A DNA stretch of 64,000 bases from Anthonomus grandis grandis (GCF_022605725.1 NC_065557.1:25175256-25239255), one strand, 5' to 3'; shown: positions 24,031 to 39,309, counted from the first letter of the stretch. A program made the numbers and translations. Notes: generated by a model not told the origin, from the letters alone.

Positions 24031-25003
24031 ATTATAGCATTATCCAATTTGATTTCAATTTAATCTTTGAAGTTCATTTGATGGACTGTAAATTATTTTT
24101 AAAATTTTTCTTATGAATTGTTTTCTAAAAAAATAATTATATCTCACTCTATTACTAATATCTATTATTCGAATATAATTTAAATTTACTATTTGGCATA
24201 TACAAGACAGCCAAATGATGTTTTTTGCGGTTTGAACACAACCAGAGTTAAGAAAATGTAATAACTAATAGCATTGGCTATTTACTATTTCGCATATACA
24301 AGATAGCCAAATGATGTTTTTTGCGGTTTGAACACAACCAGAATTAAGAAAATATAATAACTGATAGCGTTAAAGATTGTTCCGATTTAATTTAATTTTT
24401 AGATATAATTTGATTAACCCTAAATGACTTTTAAAAATATTTTGATGTATTTTGTTTAAAAAAAATAGTCATATCTCACTCAATTACGGTTATCTATTAT
24501 TCAAATTTATTTTAAAATTAATATTTAGGTTATACAAGATGACTCAAATAATCCTATTTAAGTTTTGGACATAACCAGGGTTAAGAAAATAGAACAATTA
24601 ATCATTATAGCATTATCCGATTTGATTTCAATTTAATCTTTGAAGTTCATTTGATGGACTGTAAATTATTTTTAAAATTTTTCATATGAATTGTTTTCTA
24701 AAAAAATAATTATATCTCACTCTATTACTAATATCTATTATTCGAATATAATTTAAATTTACTATTTGGCATATACAAGACAGCCAAATGATGTTTTTTG
24801 CGGTTTGAACACAACCAGAGTTAAGAAAATGTAATAACTAATAGCATTGGCGATTGTTTCGATTTAATTTTAATTAAATTTTTAGATATAATTTCATTAA
24901 CCCTAAATAATTTTTAAAAATAATTTTATGTATTATATTTTAAAATAATAGTCATATCTCACTCAATTACGGTTATCTATTATTCATATTTATTTTAAGA
25001 TTA

Positions 25004-25931
25004 ATATTTAGGTTATACAAGATGACTCAAATGATCCTATTTAAGTTTTGGACATAACCATAATTAAGAAAATAGAACAAATAATCATTATAGCATTGTC
25101 CGATTTGATTCCAATTTAATCTTTGAAGTTCATTTGAAGGACTGTAAATTATTTTTAAAATTTTTCCTATGAATTGTTTTCTAAAAAAATAATTATATCT
25201 TACTCTATTACTAATATCTATTATTCGAATATAATTTAAATTTACTATTTCGCATATACAAGATAGCCAAATGATGTTTTTTGCGGTTTGAACACAACCA
25301 GAATTAAGAAAATATAATAACTGATAGCGTTAAAGATTGTTCCGATTTAATTTAATTTTTAGATATAATTTGATTAACCCTAAATGACTTTTAAAAATAG
25401 TTTGATGTATTTTGTTTAAAAAAAATAGTCATATCTCACTCAATTACGGTTATCTATTATTCAAATTTATTTTAAAATTAATATTTAGGTTATACCAGAA
25501 GACCCAAATGATCCTATTTAAGTTTTGGACATAACCAGGGTTAAGAAAATAGAACAATTAATCATTATAGCATTAACCCTAAATAATTTTTAAAAATAAT
25601 TTTATGTATTATGTTTAAAAAAAATAGTCATATCTCACTCAATTACGGTTATCTATTATTCAAATTTATTTTAAAATTAATATTTAGGTTATACCAGAAG
25701 ACTCAAATGATCCTATTTAAGTTTTGGACATAACCAGGGTTAAGAAAATAGAACAATTAATCATTATCCAATTTGATTTCAATTTAATCTTTGAAGTTCA
25801 TTTGATGGACTGTAAATTATTTTTAAAATTTTTCTTATGAATTGTTTTCTAAAAAAATAATTATATCTCACTCTATTACTAATATCTATTATTCGAATAG
25901 AATTTAAATTTACTATTTCGCATATACAAGA
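25004..25931 (+). repeat. HOR-1 fragment in the register of 3711-4645
   Basis: The B unit ends CATAACCATAATTAAG at 25068 and is followed by AAAATAGAACAAATAATC, as at 3759-3792. The order A (from 25069), B, B' (25546-25744), A (25745-25976) then matches 3775-4690 at offset 21,294. The last A lacks the 8 bases AGCATTAT after ATTAATCATT, a deletion shared with the unit at 12346. The right switch point lies between about 25,900 and 25,961. Confidence 0.85.
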
Positions 25932-27720
25932 GAGCCAAATGATGTTTTTTACGGTTTAAACACAACCAGAATTAAGAAAATATAATAACTAATAGCATTA
26001 AAGATTTTTCCGTTTTAATTTTAATTTAATTTTTAGATATAATTTGATTGACCCTAAATGACTTTTAAAAATATTTTAATGTATTGTGTTAAAAAAAAAA
26101 ATAGTCATATCTCACTCAATTACGGTTATCTATTATTCAAATTTATTTTAAAATTAATATTTAGGTTATACAAGAAGACTCAAATGATCCTATTTAAGTT
26201 TTGGACATAACCAGGATTAAGAAAATAGAACAATTAATCATTATAGCATTGTCCGATTTGATTCCAATTTAATCTTTGAAGTTCATTTGATGGACTGTAA
26301 ATTATTTTTAAAATTTTTCCTATGAATTGTTTTCTAAAAAAATAATTATATCTTACTCTATGACTAATATCTATTATTCGAATATAATTTAAATTTACTA
26401 TTTCGCATATACAAGATAGCCAAATGATGTTTTTTGCGGTTTGAACACAACCAGAATTAAAAAAATATAATAACTGATAGCGTTAAAGATTGTTCCGATT
26501 TAATTTAATTTTTAGATATAATTTGATTAACCCTAAATGACTTTTAAAAATAGTTTGATGTATTTTGTTTAAAAAAAATAGTCATATCTCACTCAATTAC
26601 GGTTATCTATTATTCAAATTTATTTTAAAATTAATATTTAGTTTATACAAGATGACTCAATTGATCCTTTAAGTTTTGGACATAACCAGGGTTAAGAAAA
26701 TAGAACAATTAATCATTATAGCATTGTCCGATTTGATTTCAATTTAATCTTTGAAGATCATTACTACTGTAAATTATTTAAAAAATAATTTACAGATGTA
26801 ATTTTTTATTGTATTTTTAATGTATTATGTTTTAAAATAATAGTCATATCTCACTCAATTACGGTTATCTATTATTCAAATTTATTTTAAAATTAATATT
26901 TAAGTTATACAAGATGACTCAATTGATCCTTTTTAAGTTTTGGACATAACCAGGGTTAAGAAAATAGAACAAATAATCATTATAGCATTGTCCGATTTGA
27001 TTCCAATTTAATTTTTGAAGTTCATTTTGATGTACTGTAAATTATTTTTAAAATTTTTCTTATGAATTGTTTTTTAAAAAAATAATTATATCACCCTCTA
27101 TTACTAATATCTATTATTAGAATATAATTTAAATTAACTATTTCGCATATACAAGATAGCCAAATGATGTTTTTTGCGGTTTGAACACAACCAGAGTTAA
27201 GAAAATGTAATAACTAATAGGGTTGGCGATTGTTCCGATTTAATTTTAATTCAATTTTTAGATATAATTTGATTAACCCTAAATGATTTTTAAGAATAGT
27301 TTTATGTATTATGTTTTAAAAAAATAGTCATATCTCACTCAATTACGGTTATCTTTTATTCAAATATAATTTAAAATTAATATTTAGATTACACAAGATG
27401 ACCCAAATGATCCTTTTTAAGTTTTAGACATAACCAGGGTTAAGAAAATAGAGCAATTAATCATTATAGCATTGTCCGATTTGATTCCAATTTAATCTTT
27501 GAAGATCATTAGATGTACTGTAAATTATTTTTTAAATTTTTCTTATGAACTGTTTTTTAAAAAAAATAATTATATCTCACTCTATTACTGTTATCTATTA
27601 TTCAAATTTATTTTAAAATTAATATTTAGGTTATACAAGATGACTCATATGATCCTTTTTAAGTTTTGGACATAAACAGGGTTAAGAAAATAGAACAATT
27701 AATCATTATAGCATTATCCA
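25932..27720 (+). repeat. HOR-1 fragment in the register of 5610-7398
   Basis: From GAGCC at 25932 the sequence follows copy 2 at offset 7,027 and copy 1 at offset 20,322. It includes the private AGCATTAAAGATTTTTCCG and TTGATTGACCCTAAATG, the run of A after TGTATTGTGTT, the hairpin (26767) and the C monomer that copy 2 lacks. One private change is AAAATAGAGCAATTAATC near 27450. Confidence 0.88.
26767..26795. repeat. Inverted repeat in the partial third HOR-1 block
   Basis: It lies at offset 20,322 from the site at 6445, but its flank reads GAAGATCATT like the site at 8874. This is the last hairpin in the window; I found none in the HOR-2 region. Confidence 0.9.
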
Positions 27721-28126
27721 ATTTGATTCCAATTTAATTTTTGAAGTTCATTTTGATGTACTGTAAATTATTTTTAAAATTTTTCTTATGAATTGTTTTT
27801 TAAAAAAATAATTATATCTCACTCTATTACTGTTATCTATTATTCGAATAGAATTTAAATTTACTATTTCGCATATACAAGATAGCCAAATGATGTTTTT
27901 TATGGTTTGAACACAACCAGAATTAACAAAATATAATAATTGATAGCGTTAAAGATTGTTCCGATTTAATTTAATTTTTAAATATAATTTGATTAACCCT
28001 AAATAAATGACTTTTAAAAATATTTTGATGTATTTTGTTTAAAAAAAATAGTTATATCTCACTCAATTACGGATATCTATTATTCAAATTTATTTTAAAA
28101 TTAATATTTAGGTTATACAAGATGAC
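27721..28126 (+). repeat. HOR-1 fragment in the register of 9102-9507
   Basis: It matches copy 1 at offset 18,619: TTCATTTTGATGTACTG, TTTTTTATGGTTTGAACAC, AATTAACAAAATATAATAAT and CCTAAATAAATGACTTTT. Private changes are AAATAGTTATATCTCACTC and TTACGGATATCT near 28050-28073. After about 28,126 it switches to GACTCAATTGATCCTTTAAG and the HOR-2 order. Confidence 0.85.
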
Positions 28127-29032
28127 TCAATTGATCCTTTAAGTTTTGGACATAACCAGGGTTAAGAAAATAGAACAATTAATCATTATAGCATTAACCC
28201 TAAATAATTTTTAAAAATAATTTTATGTATTATGTTTAAAAAAAATAGTCATATCTCACTCAATTACGGTTATCTATTATTTAAATTTATTTTAAAATTA
28301 CTATTTAGGTTATACAATTTCAAATGATCCTATTTAAGTTTTGGACATAACCAGGATTAAGAAAATAGAACAATTAATCATTATAGCATTATCCGATTTG
28401 ATTCCAATTTAATCTTTGAAGTTCATTTGAAGGACTGTAAATTATTTTTAAAATTTTTCCTATGAATTGTTTTCTAAAAAAATAATTATATCTTACTCTA
28501 TTACTAATATCTATTATTCGAATATAATTTAAATTTACTATTTCGCATATACAAGATAGCCAAATGATGTTTTTTGCGGTTTGAACACAACCAGAATTAA
28601 GAAAATATAATAACTGATAGCGTTAAAGATTGTTCCGATTTAATTTAATTTTTAGATATAATCTGATTAACCCTAAATGACTTTTAAAAATAGTTTGATG
28701 TATTTTGTTTAAAAAAAATAGTCATATCTCACTCTATTACTAATATCTATTATTCGAATATAATTTAAATTTACTATTTCGCATATACAAGATAGCCAAA
28801 TGACGTTTTTTGCGGTTCGAACACAGAGTTAAGAAAATGTAATAACTAATAGGGTTGGCGATTGTTCCGATTTAATTTTATTTCAATTTTTAGATATAAT
28901 TTGATTAACCCTAAATGATTTTTAAGAATAGTTTTATGTATTATGTTTTAAAAAAATAGTCATATCTCACTCAATTACGGTTATCTTTCATATTTATTTT
29001 AAAATTAATATTTAGGTTATACAAGATGACTC

Positions 29033-29059
29033 CATATACATTATATATGCTATAACCCC
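29033..29059 (+). other. 27-bp filler in HOR-2 copy a, first site
   Basis: The B unit before it is shortened: GGTTATCTTTCATATTTATT lacks the usual ATTAT. The same shortening is seen at 42848, its partner at offset 13,815. Confidence 0.9.
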
Positions 29060-32000
29060 ATTATAGCATTATCCAATTTGATTTCAATTTAATCTTTGAA
29101 GTTCATTTGATGGACTGTAAATTATTTTTAAAATTTTTCTTATGAATTGTTTTCTAAAAAAATAATTATATCTCACTCTATTACTAATATCTATTATTCG
29201 AATATAATTTAAATTTACTATTTGGCATATACAAGACAGCCAAATGATGTTTTTTGCGGTTTGAACACAACCAGAGTTAAGAAAATGTAATAACTAATAG
29301 CATTGGCTATTTACTATTTCGCATATACAAGATAGCCAAATGATGTTTTTTGCGGTTTGAACACAACCAGAATTAAGAAAATATAATAACTGATAGCGTT
29401 AAAGATTGTTCCGATTTAATTTAATTTTTAGATATAATTTGATAAACCCTAAATAAATGACTTTTAAAAATATTTTGATGTATTTTGTTTAAAAAAAATA
29501 GTCATATCTCACTCAATTACGGTTATCTATTATTCAAATTTATTTTAAAATTAATATTTAGGTTATACAAGATGACTCAAATGATCCTATTTAAGTTTTG
29601 GACATAACCAGGATTATAAATTGTTTTTTAAAAAAATAATTATATCTCACTCTATTACTAATATCTATTATTCGAATATAATTTAAATTTACTATTTCGC
29701 ATATACAAGATAGCCAAATGATGTTTTTTGCGGTTTGAACACAACCAGAGTTAAGAAAATGTAATAACTAATAGGGTTGGCGATTGTTCCGATTTAATTT
29801 TAATTCAATTTTTAGATATAATTTGATTAACCCTAAATGATTTTTAAGAATAGTTTTATGTATTATGTTTTAAAAAAATAGTCATATCTCACTCAATTAC
29901 GGTTATCTTTTATTCAAATATAATTTAAAATTAATATTTAGATTACACAAGATGACCCAAATGATCCTTTTTAAGTTTTAGACATAACCAGGGTTAAGAA
30001 AATAGAACAATTAATCATTATAGCATTGTCCGATTTGATTCCAATTTAATTTTTGAAGTTCATTTTGATGTACTGTCAATTATTTTTAAAATTTTTCTTA
30101 TGAATTGTTTTTTAAAAAAATAATTATATCACCCTCTATTACTAATATCTATTATTAGAATATAATTTAAATTAACTATTTCGCATATACAAGATAGCCA
30201 AATGATGTTTTTTGCGGTTTGAACACAACCAGAGTTAAGAAAATGTAATAACTAATAGGGTTGGCGATTGTTCCGATTTAATTTTAATTCAATTTTTAGA
30301 TATAATTTGATTAACCCTAAATGATTTTTAAGAATAGTTTTATGTATTATGTTTTAAAAAAATAGTCATATCTCACTCAATTACGGTTATCTTTTATTCA
30401 AATATAATTTAAAATTAATATTTAGATTACACAAGATGACTCAAATGATCCTTTTTAAGTTTTAGACATAACCAGGGTTAAGAAAATAGAACAATTAATC
30501 ATTATAGCATTGTCCGATTTGATTTCAATTTAATCTTTGAAGATCATTAGATGTACTGTAAATTATTTTTTAAATTTTTCTTATGAACTGTTTTTAAAAA
30601 AAAATAATTATATCTCACTCTATTACTGTTATCTATTATTCAAATTTATTTTAAAATTAATATTTAGGTTATACAAGATGACTCATATGATCCTTTTTAA
30701 GTTTTGGACATAAACAGGGTTAAGAAAATAGAACAATTAATCATTATAGCATTATCCAATTTGATTTCAATTTAATCTTTGAAGTTCATTTGATGGACTG
30801 TAAATTATTTTTAAAATTTTTCTTATGAATTGTTTTCTAAAAAAATAATTATATCTCACTCTATTACTAATATCTATTATTCGAATATAATTTAAATTTA
30901 CTATTTGGCATATACAAGACAGCCAAATGATGTTTTTTGCGGTTTGAACACAACCAGAGTTAAGAAAATGTAATAACTAATAGCATTGGCTATTTACTAT
31001 TTCGCATATACAAGATAGCCAAATGATGTTTTTTGCGGTTTGAACACAACCAGAATTAAGAAAATATAATAACTGATAGCGTTAAAGATTGTTCCGATTT
31101 AATTTAATTTTTAGATATAATTTGATTAACCCTAAATGACTTTTAAAAATATTTTGATGTATTTTGTTTAAAAAAAATAGTCATATCTCACTCAATTACG
31201 GTTATCTATTATTCAAATTTATTTTAAAATTAATATTTAGGTTATACAAGATGACTCAATTGATCCTTTTTAAGTTTTGGACATAACCAGGGTTAAGAAA
31301 ATAGAACAAATAATCATTATAGCATTGTCCGATTTGATTCCAATTAATTTTTGAAGTTCATTTGATGTACTGTAAATTATTTTTAAAATTTTTCTTATGA
31401 ATTGTTTTTTAAAAAAATAATTATATCTCACTCTATTACTGTTATCTATTATTCAAATTTATTTTAAAATTAATATTTAGGTTATACAAGATGACTCATA
31501 TGATCCTTTTTAAGTTTTGGAGATAACCAGGGTTAAGAAAATAGAACAACTAATCATTATAGCATTGTCCGATTTGATTTCAATTTAATCTTTAAAGTTC
31601 ATTTGATGGACTGTAAATTATTTTTAAAATTTTCCCTATGAATTGTTTTCTAAAAAAATAATTATATCTCACTCTATTACTAATATCTATTATTCGAATA
31701 TAATTTAAATTTAGGATTTGGCATATACAACACAGCCAAATGATGTTTTTTGCGGTTTGAACACAACCAGAGTTAAGAAAATGTAATAAACTAATAGCGT
31801 TTGCGATTGTTCCGATTTAATTTTAATTAAATTTTTAGATATAATTTGATTAACCCTAAATAATTTTTAAAAATAATTTTATGTATTATGTTTTAAAATA
31901 ATAGTCATATCTCACTCAATTACGGTTATCTATTATTCATATTTATTTTAAAATTAATATTTAGGTTATACAAGATGACTCAATTGATCCTTTAAGTTTT

Positions 32001-35000
32001 GGACATAACCAGGGTTAAGAAAATAGAACAAATAATCATTATAGCATTGTCCGATTTGATTCCAATTAATTTTTGAAGTTCATTTGATGTACTGTAAATT
32101 ATTTTTAAAATTTTTCTTATGAATTGTTTTTTAAAAAAATAAATATATCTCACTCTATTACTGTTATCTATTATTCGAATAGAATTTAAATATACTATTT
32201 CGCATATACAAGATAGCCAAATGATGTTTTTTACGGTTTGAACACAACCAGAATTAAGAAAATATAATAATTGATAGCGTTAAAGATTGTTCCGATTTAA
32301 TTTAATTTTTAGATATATTTTGATTAACCCTAAATAAATGACTTTTAAAAATATTTTGATGTATTTTGTTTAAAAAAAATAGTCATATCTCACTCAATTA
32401 CGGTTATCTATTATTCAAATTTATTTTAAAATTAATATTTAGGTTATACAAGATGACTCAAATTATCCTATTTAAGTTTTGGACATAACCAGGATTATTA
32501 ATTGTTTTTTAAAAAAATAATTATATCTCACTCTATTACTAATATCTATTATTCGAATATAATTTAAATTTACTATTTCGCATATACAAGATAGCCAAAT
32601 GATGTTTTTTGCGGTTTGAATACAACCAGAGTTAAGAAAATGTAATAACTAATAGGGTTGGCGATTGTTCCGATTTAATTTTAATTCAATTTTTAGATAT
32701 AATTTGATTAACCCTAAATGATTTTTAAGAATAGTTTTATGTATTATGTTTTAAAAAAATAGTCATATCTCACTCAATTACGGTTATCTTTTATTCAAAT
32801 ATAATTTAAAATTAATATTTAGATTACACAAGATGACCCAAATGATCCTTTTTAAGTTTTAGACATAACCAGGGTTAAGAAAATAGAACAATTAATCATT
32901 ATAGCATTGTCCGATTTGATTCCAATTTAATTTTTGAAGTTCATTTTGATGTACTGTCAATTATTTTTAAAATTTTTCTTATGAATTGTTTTTTAAAAAA
33001 ATAATTCTATCACCCTCTATTACTAATATCTAGTATTAGAATATAATTTAAATTAACTATTTCGCATATACAAGATAGCCAAATGATGTTTTTTGCGGTT
33101 TGAACATAACCAGAGTTAAGAAAATGTAATAACTAATAGGGTTGGCGATTGTTCCGATTTAATTTTAATTCAATTTTTAGATATAATTTGATTAACCCTA
33201 AATAATTTTTAAAAATAATTTTATGTATTATGTTTTAAAAAAATAGTCATATCGCACTCAATTACGGTTATCTTTTATTCAAATTTATTTTAAAATTAAT
33301 ATTTAGGTTATACAAGATGACTCAATTGATCCTTTTTAAGTTTTGGACATAACCAGGGTTAAGAAAATAGAACAAATAATCATTATAGCATTGTCCGATT
33401 TGATTCCAATTAATTTTTGAAGTTCATTTGATGTACTGTAAATTATTTTTAAAATTTTTCTTATGAATTGTTTTTTAAAAAAATAATTATATCTCACTCT
33501 ATTACTGTTATCTATTATTCAAATTTATTTTAAAATTAATATTTAGGTTATACAAGATGACTCATATGATCCTTTTTAAGTTTTGGACATAACCAGGGTT
33601 AAGAAAATAGAACAACTAATCATTATAGCATTGTCCGATTTGATTTCAATTTAATCTTTGAAGTTCATTTGAAGGACTGTAAATTATTTTTAAAATTTTT
33701 CCTATGAATTGTTTTCTAAAAAAATAATTATATCTTACTCTATTACTAATATCTATTATTCGAATATAATTTAAATTTACTATTTCGCATATACAAGATA
33801 GCCCAATGATGTTTTTTGCGGTTTGAACACAACCAGAATTAAGAAAATATAATAACTGATAGCGTTAAAGATTGTTCCGATTTAATTTAATTTTTAGATA
33901 TAATTTGATTAACCCTAAATAATTTTTAAAAATAATTTTATGTATTATGTTTTAAAATAATAGTCATATCTCACTCAATTACGGTTATCTATTATTCATA
34001 TTTATTTTAAAATTAATATTTAGGTTATACAAGATGACTCAATTGATCCTTTTTAAGTTTTGGACATAACCAGGGTTAAGAAAATAGAACAAATAATCAT
34101 TATAGCATTGTCCGATTTGATTCCAATTAATTTTTGAAGTTTATTTGATGTACTGTAAATTATTTTTAAAATTTTCCTTATGAATTGTTTTTTAAAAAAA
34201 TAATTATATCTCACTCTATTACTGTTATCTATTATTCGAATAGAATTTAAATATACTATTTCGCATATACAAGATAGCCAAATGATGTTTTTTACGGTTT
34301 GAACACAACCAGAATTAACAAAATATAATAATTGATAGCGTTATAGATTGTTCCGATTTAATTTAATTTTTAGATATAATTTGATTAACCCTAAATAAAT
34401 GACTTTTAAAAATTTTTTGATGTATTTTGTTTAAAAAAAATAGTCATATCTCACTCAATTACGGTTATCTATTATTCAAATTTATTTTAAAATTAATATT
34501 TAGGTTATACAAGATGACTCAAATGATCCTATTTAAGTTTTGGACATAACCAGGATTATTAATTGTTTTTTAAAAAAAATAATTATATCTCACTCTATTA
34601 CTAATATCTATTATTCGAATATAATTTAAATTTACTATTTCGCATATACAAGATAGCCAAATGATGTTTTTTGCGGTTTGAACACAACCAGAGTTAAGAA
34701 AATGTAATAACTAATAGGGTTGGCGATTGTTCCGATTTAATTTTAATTCAATTTTTAGATATAATTTGATTAACCCTAAATGATTTTTAAGAATAGTTTT
34801 ATGTATTATGTTTTAGAAAAATAGTCATATCTCACTCAATTACGGTTATCTTTTATTCAAATATAATTTAAAATTAATATTTAGATTACACAAGATGACC
34901 CAAATGATCCTTTTTAAGTTTTAGACATAACCAGGGTTAAGAAAATAGAACAATTAATCATTATAGCATTGTCCGATTTGATTCCAATTAATTTTTGAAG

Positions 35001-36105
35001 TTCATTTGATGTACTGTAAATTATTTTTAAAATTTTTCTTATGAACTGTTTTTTAAAAAAAATAATTATATCTCACTCTATTACTGTTATCTATTATTCA
35101 AATTTATTTTAAAATTAATATTTAGGTTATACAAGATGACTCATATGATCCTTTTTAAGTTTTGGACATAACCAGGGTTAAGAAAATAGAACAACTAATC
35201 ATTATAGCATTGTCCGATTTGATTTCAATTTAATCTTTAAAGTTCATTTGATGGACTGTAAATTATTTTTAAAATTTTTCTTATGAATTGTTTTCTAAAA
35301 AAATAATTATATCTCACTCTATTACTAATATCTATTATTCGAATATAATTTAAATTTAGTATTTGGCATATACAACACAGCCAAATGATGTTTTTTGCGG
35401 TTTGAACACAACCAGAGTTAAGAAAATGTAATAAACTAATAGCGTTTGCGATTGTTCCGATTTAATTTTAATTAAATTTTTAGATATAATTTGATTAACC
35501 CTAAATAATTTTTAAAAATAATTTTATGTATTATGTTTTAAAAAAATAGTCATATCGCACTCAATTACGGTTATCTTTTATTCAAATTTATTTTAAAATT
35601 AATATTTAGGTTATACAAGATGACTCAATTGATCCTTTTTAAGTTTTGGACATAACCAGGGTTATGAAAATAGAACAATTAATCAATATAGCATTATCCG
35701 ATTTGATTTCAATTTAATCTTTGAAGTTCATTTGATGGACTGTAAATTATTTTTAAAATTTTTCCTATGAATTGTTTTCTAAAAAAATAATTATATCTCC
35801 CTCTATTACTAATATCTATTATTCGAATATAATTTAAATTTACTATTTCGCATATACAAGATAGCCAAATGACGTTTTTTGCGGTTCGAACACAGAGTTA
35901 AGAAAATGTAATAACTAATAGGGTTGGCGATTGTTCCGATTTAATTTTATTTCAATTTTTAGATATAATTTGATTAACCCTAAATGATTTTTAAGAATAG
36001 TTTTATGTATTATGTTTTAAAAAAATAGTCATATCTCACTCAATTACGGTTATCTATTATTCATATTTATTTTAAAATTAATATTTAGGTTATACAAGAT
36101 GACTC

Positions 36106-36132
36106 CATATACATTATATATGCTATAACCCC
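36106..36132 (+). other. 27-bp filler in HOR-2 copy a, second site
   Basis: It is followed by an A unit and a remnant at 36355-36450 that ends in ATTAAC rather than ATTAAG, a variant shared with the sites at 51650 and 57383. Confidence 0.9.
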
Positions 36133-39100
36133 ATTATAGCATTATCCAATTTGATTTCAATTTAATCTTTGAAGTTCATTTGATGGACTGTAAATTATTT
36201 TTAAAATTTTTCTTATGAATTGTTTTCTAAAAAAATAATTATATCTCACTCTATTACTAATATCTATTATTCGAATATAATTTAAATTTACTATTTGGCA
36301 TATACAAGACAGCCAAATGATGTTTTTTGCGGTTTGAACACAACCAGAGTTAAGAAAATGTAATAACTAATAGCATTGGCTATTTACTATTTCGCATATA
36401 CAAGATAGCCAAATGATGTTTTTTGCGGTTTGAACACAACCAGAATTAACAAAATATAATAATTGATAGCGTTAAAGATTGTTCCGATTTAATTTAATTT
36501 TTAGATATAATTTGATTAACCCTAAATGACTTTTAAAAATATTTTGATGTATTTTGTTTAAAAAAAATAGTCATATCTCACTCAATTACGGTTATCTATT
36601 ATTCAAATTTATTTTAAAATTAATATTTAGGTTATACAAGATGACTCAAATGATCCTATTTAAGTTTTGGACATAACCAGGATTATTAATTGTTTTTTAA
36701 AAAAATAATTATATCTCACTCTATTACTAATATCTATTATTCGAATATAATTTAAATTTACTATTTCGCATATACAAGATAGCCAAATGATGTTTTTTGC
36801 GGTTTGAACACAACCAGAGTTAAGAAAATGTAATAACTAATAGGGTTGGCGATTGTTCCGATTTAATTTTAATTCAATTTTTAGATATAATTTGATTAAC
36901 CCTAAATGATTTTTAAGAATAGTTTTATGTATTATGTTTTAGAAAAATAGTCATATCTCACTCAATTACGGTTATCTTTTATTCAAATATAATTTAAAAT
37001 TAATATTTAGATTACACAAGATGACCCAAATGATCCTTTTTAAGTTTTAGACATAACCAGGGTTAAGAAAATAGAACAATTAATCATTATAGCATTGTCC
37101 GATTTGATTCCAATTTAATTTTTGAAGTTCATTTTGATGTACTGTCAATTATTTTTAAAATTTTTCTTATGAATTGTTTTTTAAAAAAATAATTATATCA
37201 CCCTCTATTACTAATATCTATTATTAGAATATAATTTAAATTTACTATTTGGCATATACAAGACAGCCAAATGATGTTTTTTGCGGTTTGAACACAACCA
37301 GAGTTAAGAAAATGTAATAACTAATAGCATTGGCTATTTACTATTTCGCATATACAAGATAGCCAAATGATGTTTTTTGCGGTTTGAACACAACCAGAAT
37401 TAAGAAACTATAATAACTGATAGCGTTAAAGATTGTTCCGATTTAATTTAATTTTTAGATATAATTTGATTAACCCTAAATGACTTTTAAAAATATTTTG
37501 ATGTATTTTGTTTAAAAAAAATAGTCATATCTCACTCAATTACGGTTATCTATTATTCAAATTTATTTTAAAATTAATATTTAGGTTATACAAGATGACT
37601 CAAATGATCCTATTTAAGTTTTGGACATAACCAGGATTATTAATTGTTTTTTAAAAAAATAATTATATCTCACTCTATTACTAATATCTATTATTCGAAT
37701 ATAATTTAAATTTACTATTTCGCATATACAAGATAGCCAAATGATGTTTTTTGCGGTTTGAACACAACCAGAGTTAAGAAAATGTAATAACTAATAGGGT
37801 TGGCGATTGTTCCGATTTAATTTTAATTCAATTTTTAGATATAATTTGATTAACCCTAAATGATTTTTAAGAATAGTTTTATGTATTATGTTTTAGAAAA
37901 ATAGTCATATCTCACTCAATTACGGTTATCTTTTATTCAAATATAATTTAAAATTAATATTTAGATTACACAAGATGACCCAAATGATCCTTTTTAAGTT
38001 TTAGACATAACCAGGGTTAAGAAAATAGAACAATTAATCATTATAGCATTGTCCGATTTGATTCCAATTTAATCTTTGAAGATCATTAGATGTACTGTAA
38101 ATTATTTTTTAAATTTTTCTTATGAACTGTTTTTTAAAAAAAATAATTATATCTCACTCTATTACTGTTATCTATTATTCAAATTTATTTTAAAATTAAC
38201 ATTTAGGTTATACAAGATGACTCATATGATCCTTTTTAAGTTTTGGACATAAACAGGGTTAAGAAAATAGAACAATTAATCATTATAGCATTATCCAATT
38301 TGATTTCAATTTAATCTTTGAAGTTCATTTGATGGACAGTAAATTATTTTTAAAATTTTTCTTATGAATTGTTTTCTAAAAAAATAATTATATCTCAATC
38401 TATTACTAATATCTATTATTCGAATATAATTTAAATTTACTATTTGGCATATACAAGACAGCCAAATGATGTTTTTTGCGGTTTGAACACAACCAGAGTT
38501 AAGAAAATGTAATAACTAATAGCATTGGCGATTGTTTCGATTTAATTTTAATTAAATTTTTAGATATAATTTGATTAACCCTAAATAATTTTTTAAAATA
38601 ATTTTATGTATTATGTTTTAAAAAAATAGTCATATCTCACTCAATTACGGTTATCTTTTATTCAAATATAATTTAAAATTAATATTTAGATTACACAAGA
38701 TAACCCAAATGATCCTTTTTAAGTTTTGGCCATAACCAGGGTTATGAAAATAGAACAATTAATCATTATAGCATTGTCCGATTTGATTCCAATTAATTTT
38801 TGAAGTTCATTTGATGTAATGTAAATTATTTTTAAAATTTTTCTTATGAACTGTTTTTTAAAAAAAATAATTATATCTCACTCTATTACTGTTATCTATT
38901 ATTCAAATTTATTTTAAAATTAACATTTAGGTTATACAAGATGACTCATATGATCCTTTTTAAGTTTTGGACATAAACAGGGTTAAGAAAATAGAACAAT
39001 TAATCATTATAGCATTATCCAATTTGATTTCAATTTAATCTTTGAAGTTCATTTGATGGACTGTAAATTATTTTTAAAATTTTTCTTATGAATTGTTTTC

Positions 39101-39309
39101 TAAAAAAATAATTATATCTCAATCTATTACTAATATCTATTATTCGAATATAATTTAAATTTACTATTTGGCATATACAAGACAGCCAAATGATGTTTTT
39201 TGCGGTTTGAACACAACCAGAGTTAAGAAAATGTAATAACTAATAGCGTTGGCGACTGTTCCAATTTAATTTTAATTAAATTTTTAGATATAATTTCATT
39301 AACCCTTAA

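Larger units (their letters stand above)
13296..25003 (+). repeat. HOR-1, copy 2: collinear with positions 1-11950
   Basis: Offsets to copy 1 are 13,295 bp up to about 20,417 and 13,053 bp after it, because one 242-bp C monomer (copy 1 positions 7123-7364) is absent. Substitutions found by eye are sparse, for example A at 1833 versus G at 15128, and G at 6192 versus A at 19487. One short patch (18069-18127) belongs to a different monomer subtype from copy 1. Collinearity ends just after AAGATTA at 25003, where copy 2 continues through the rest of a B unit and copy 1 has a junction (11950/11951). Confidence 0.92.
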
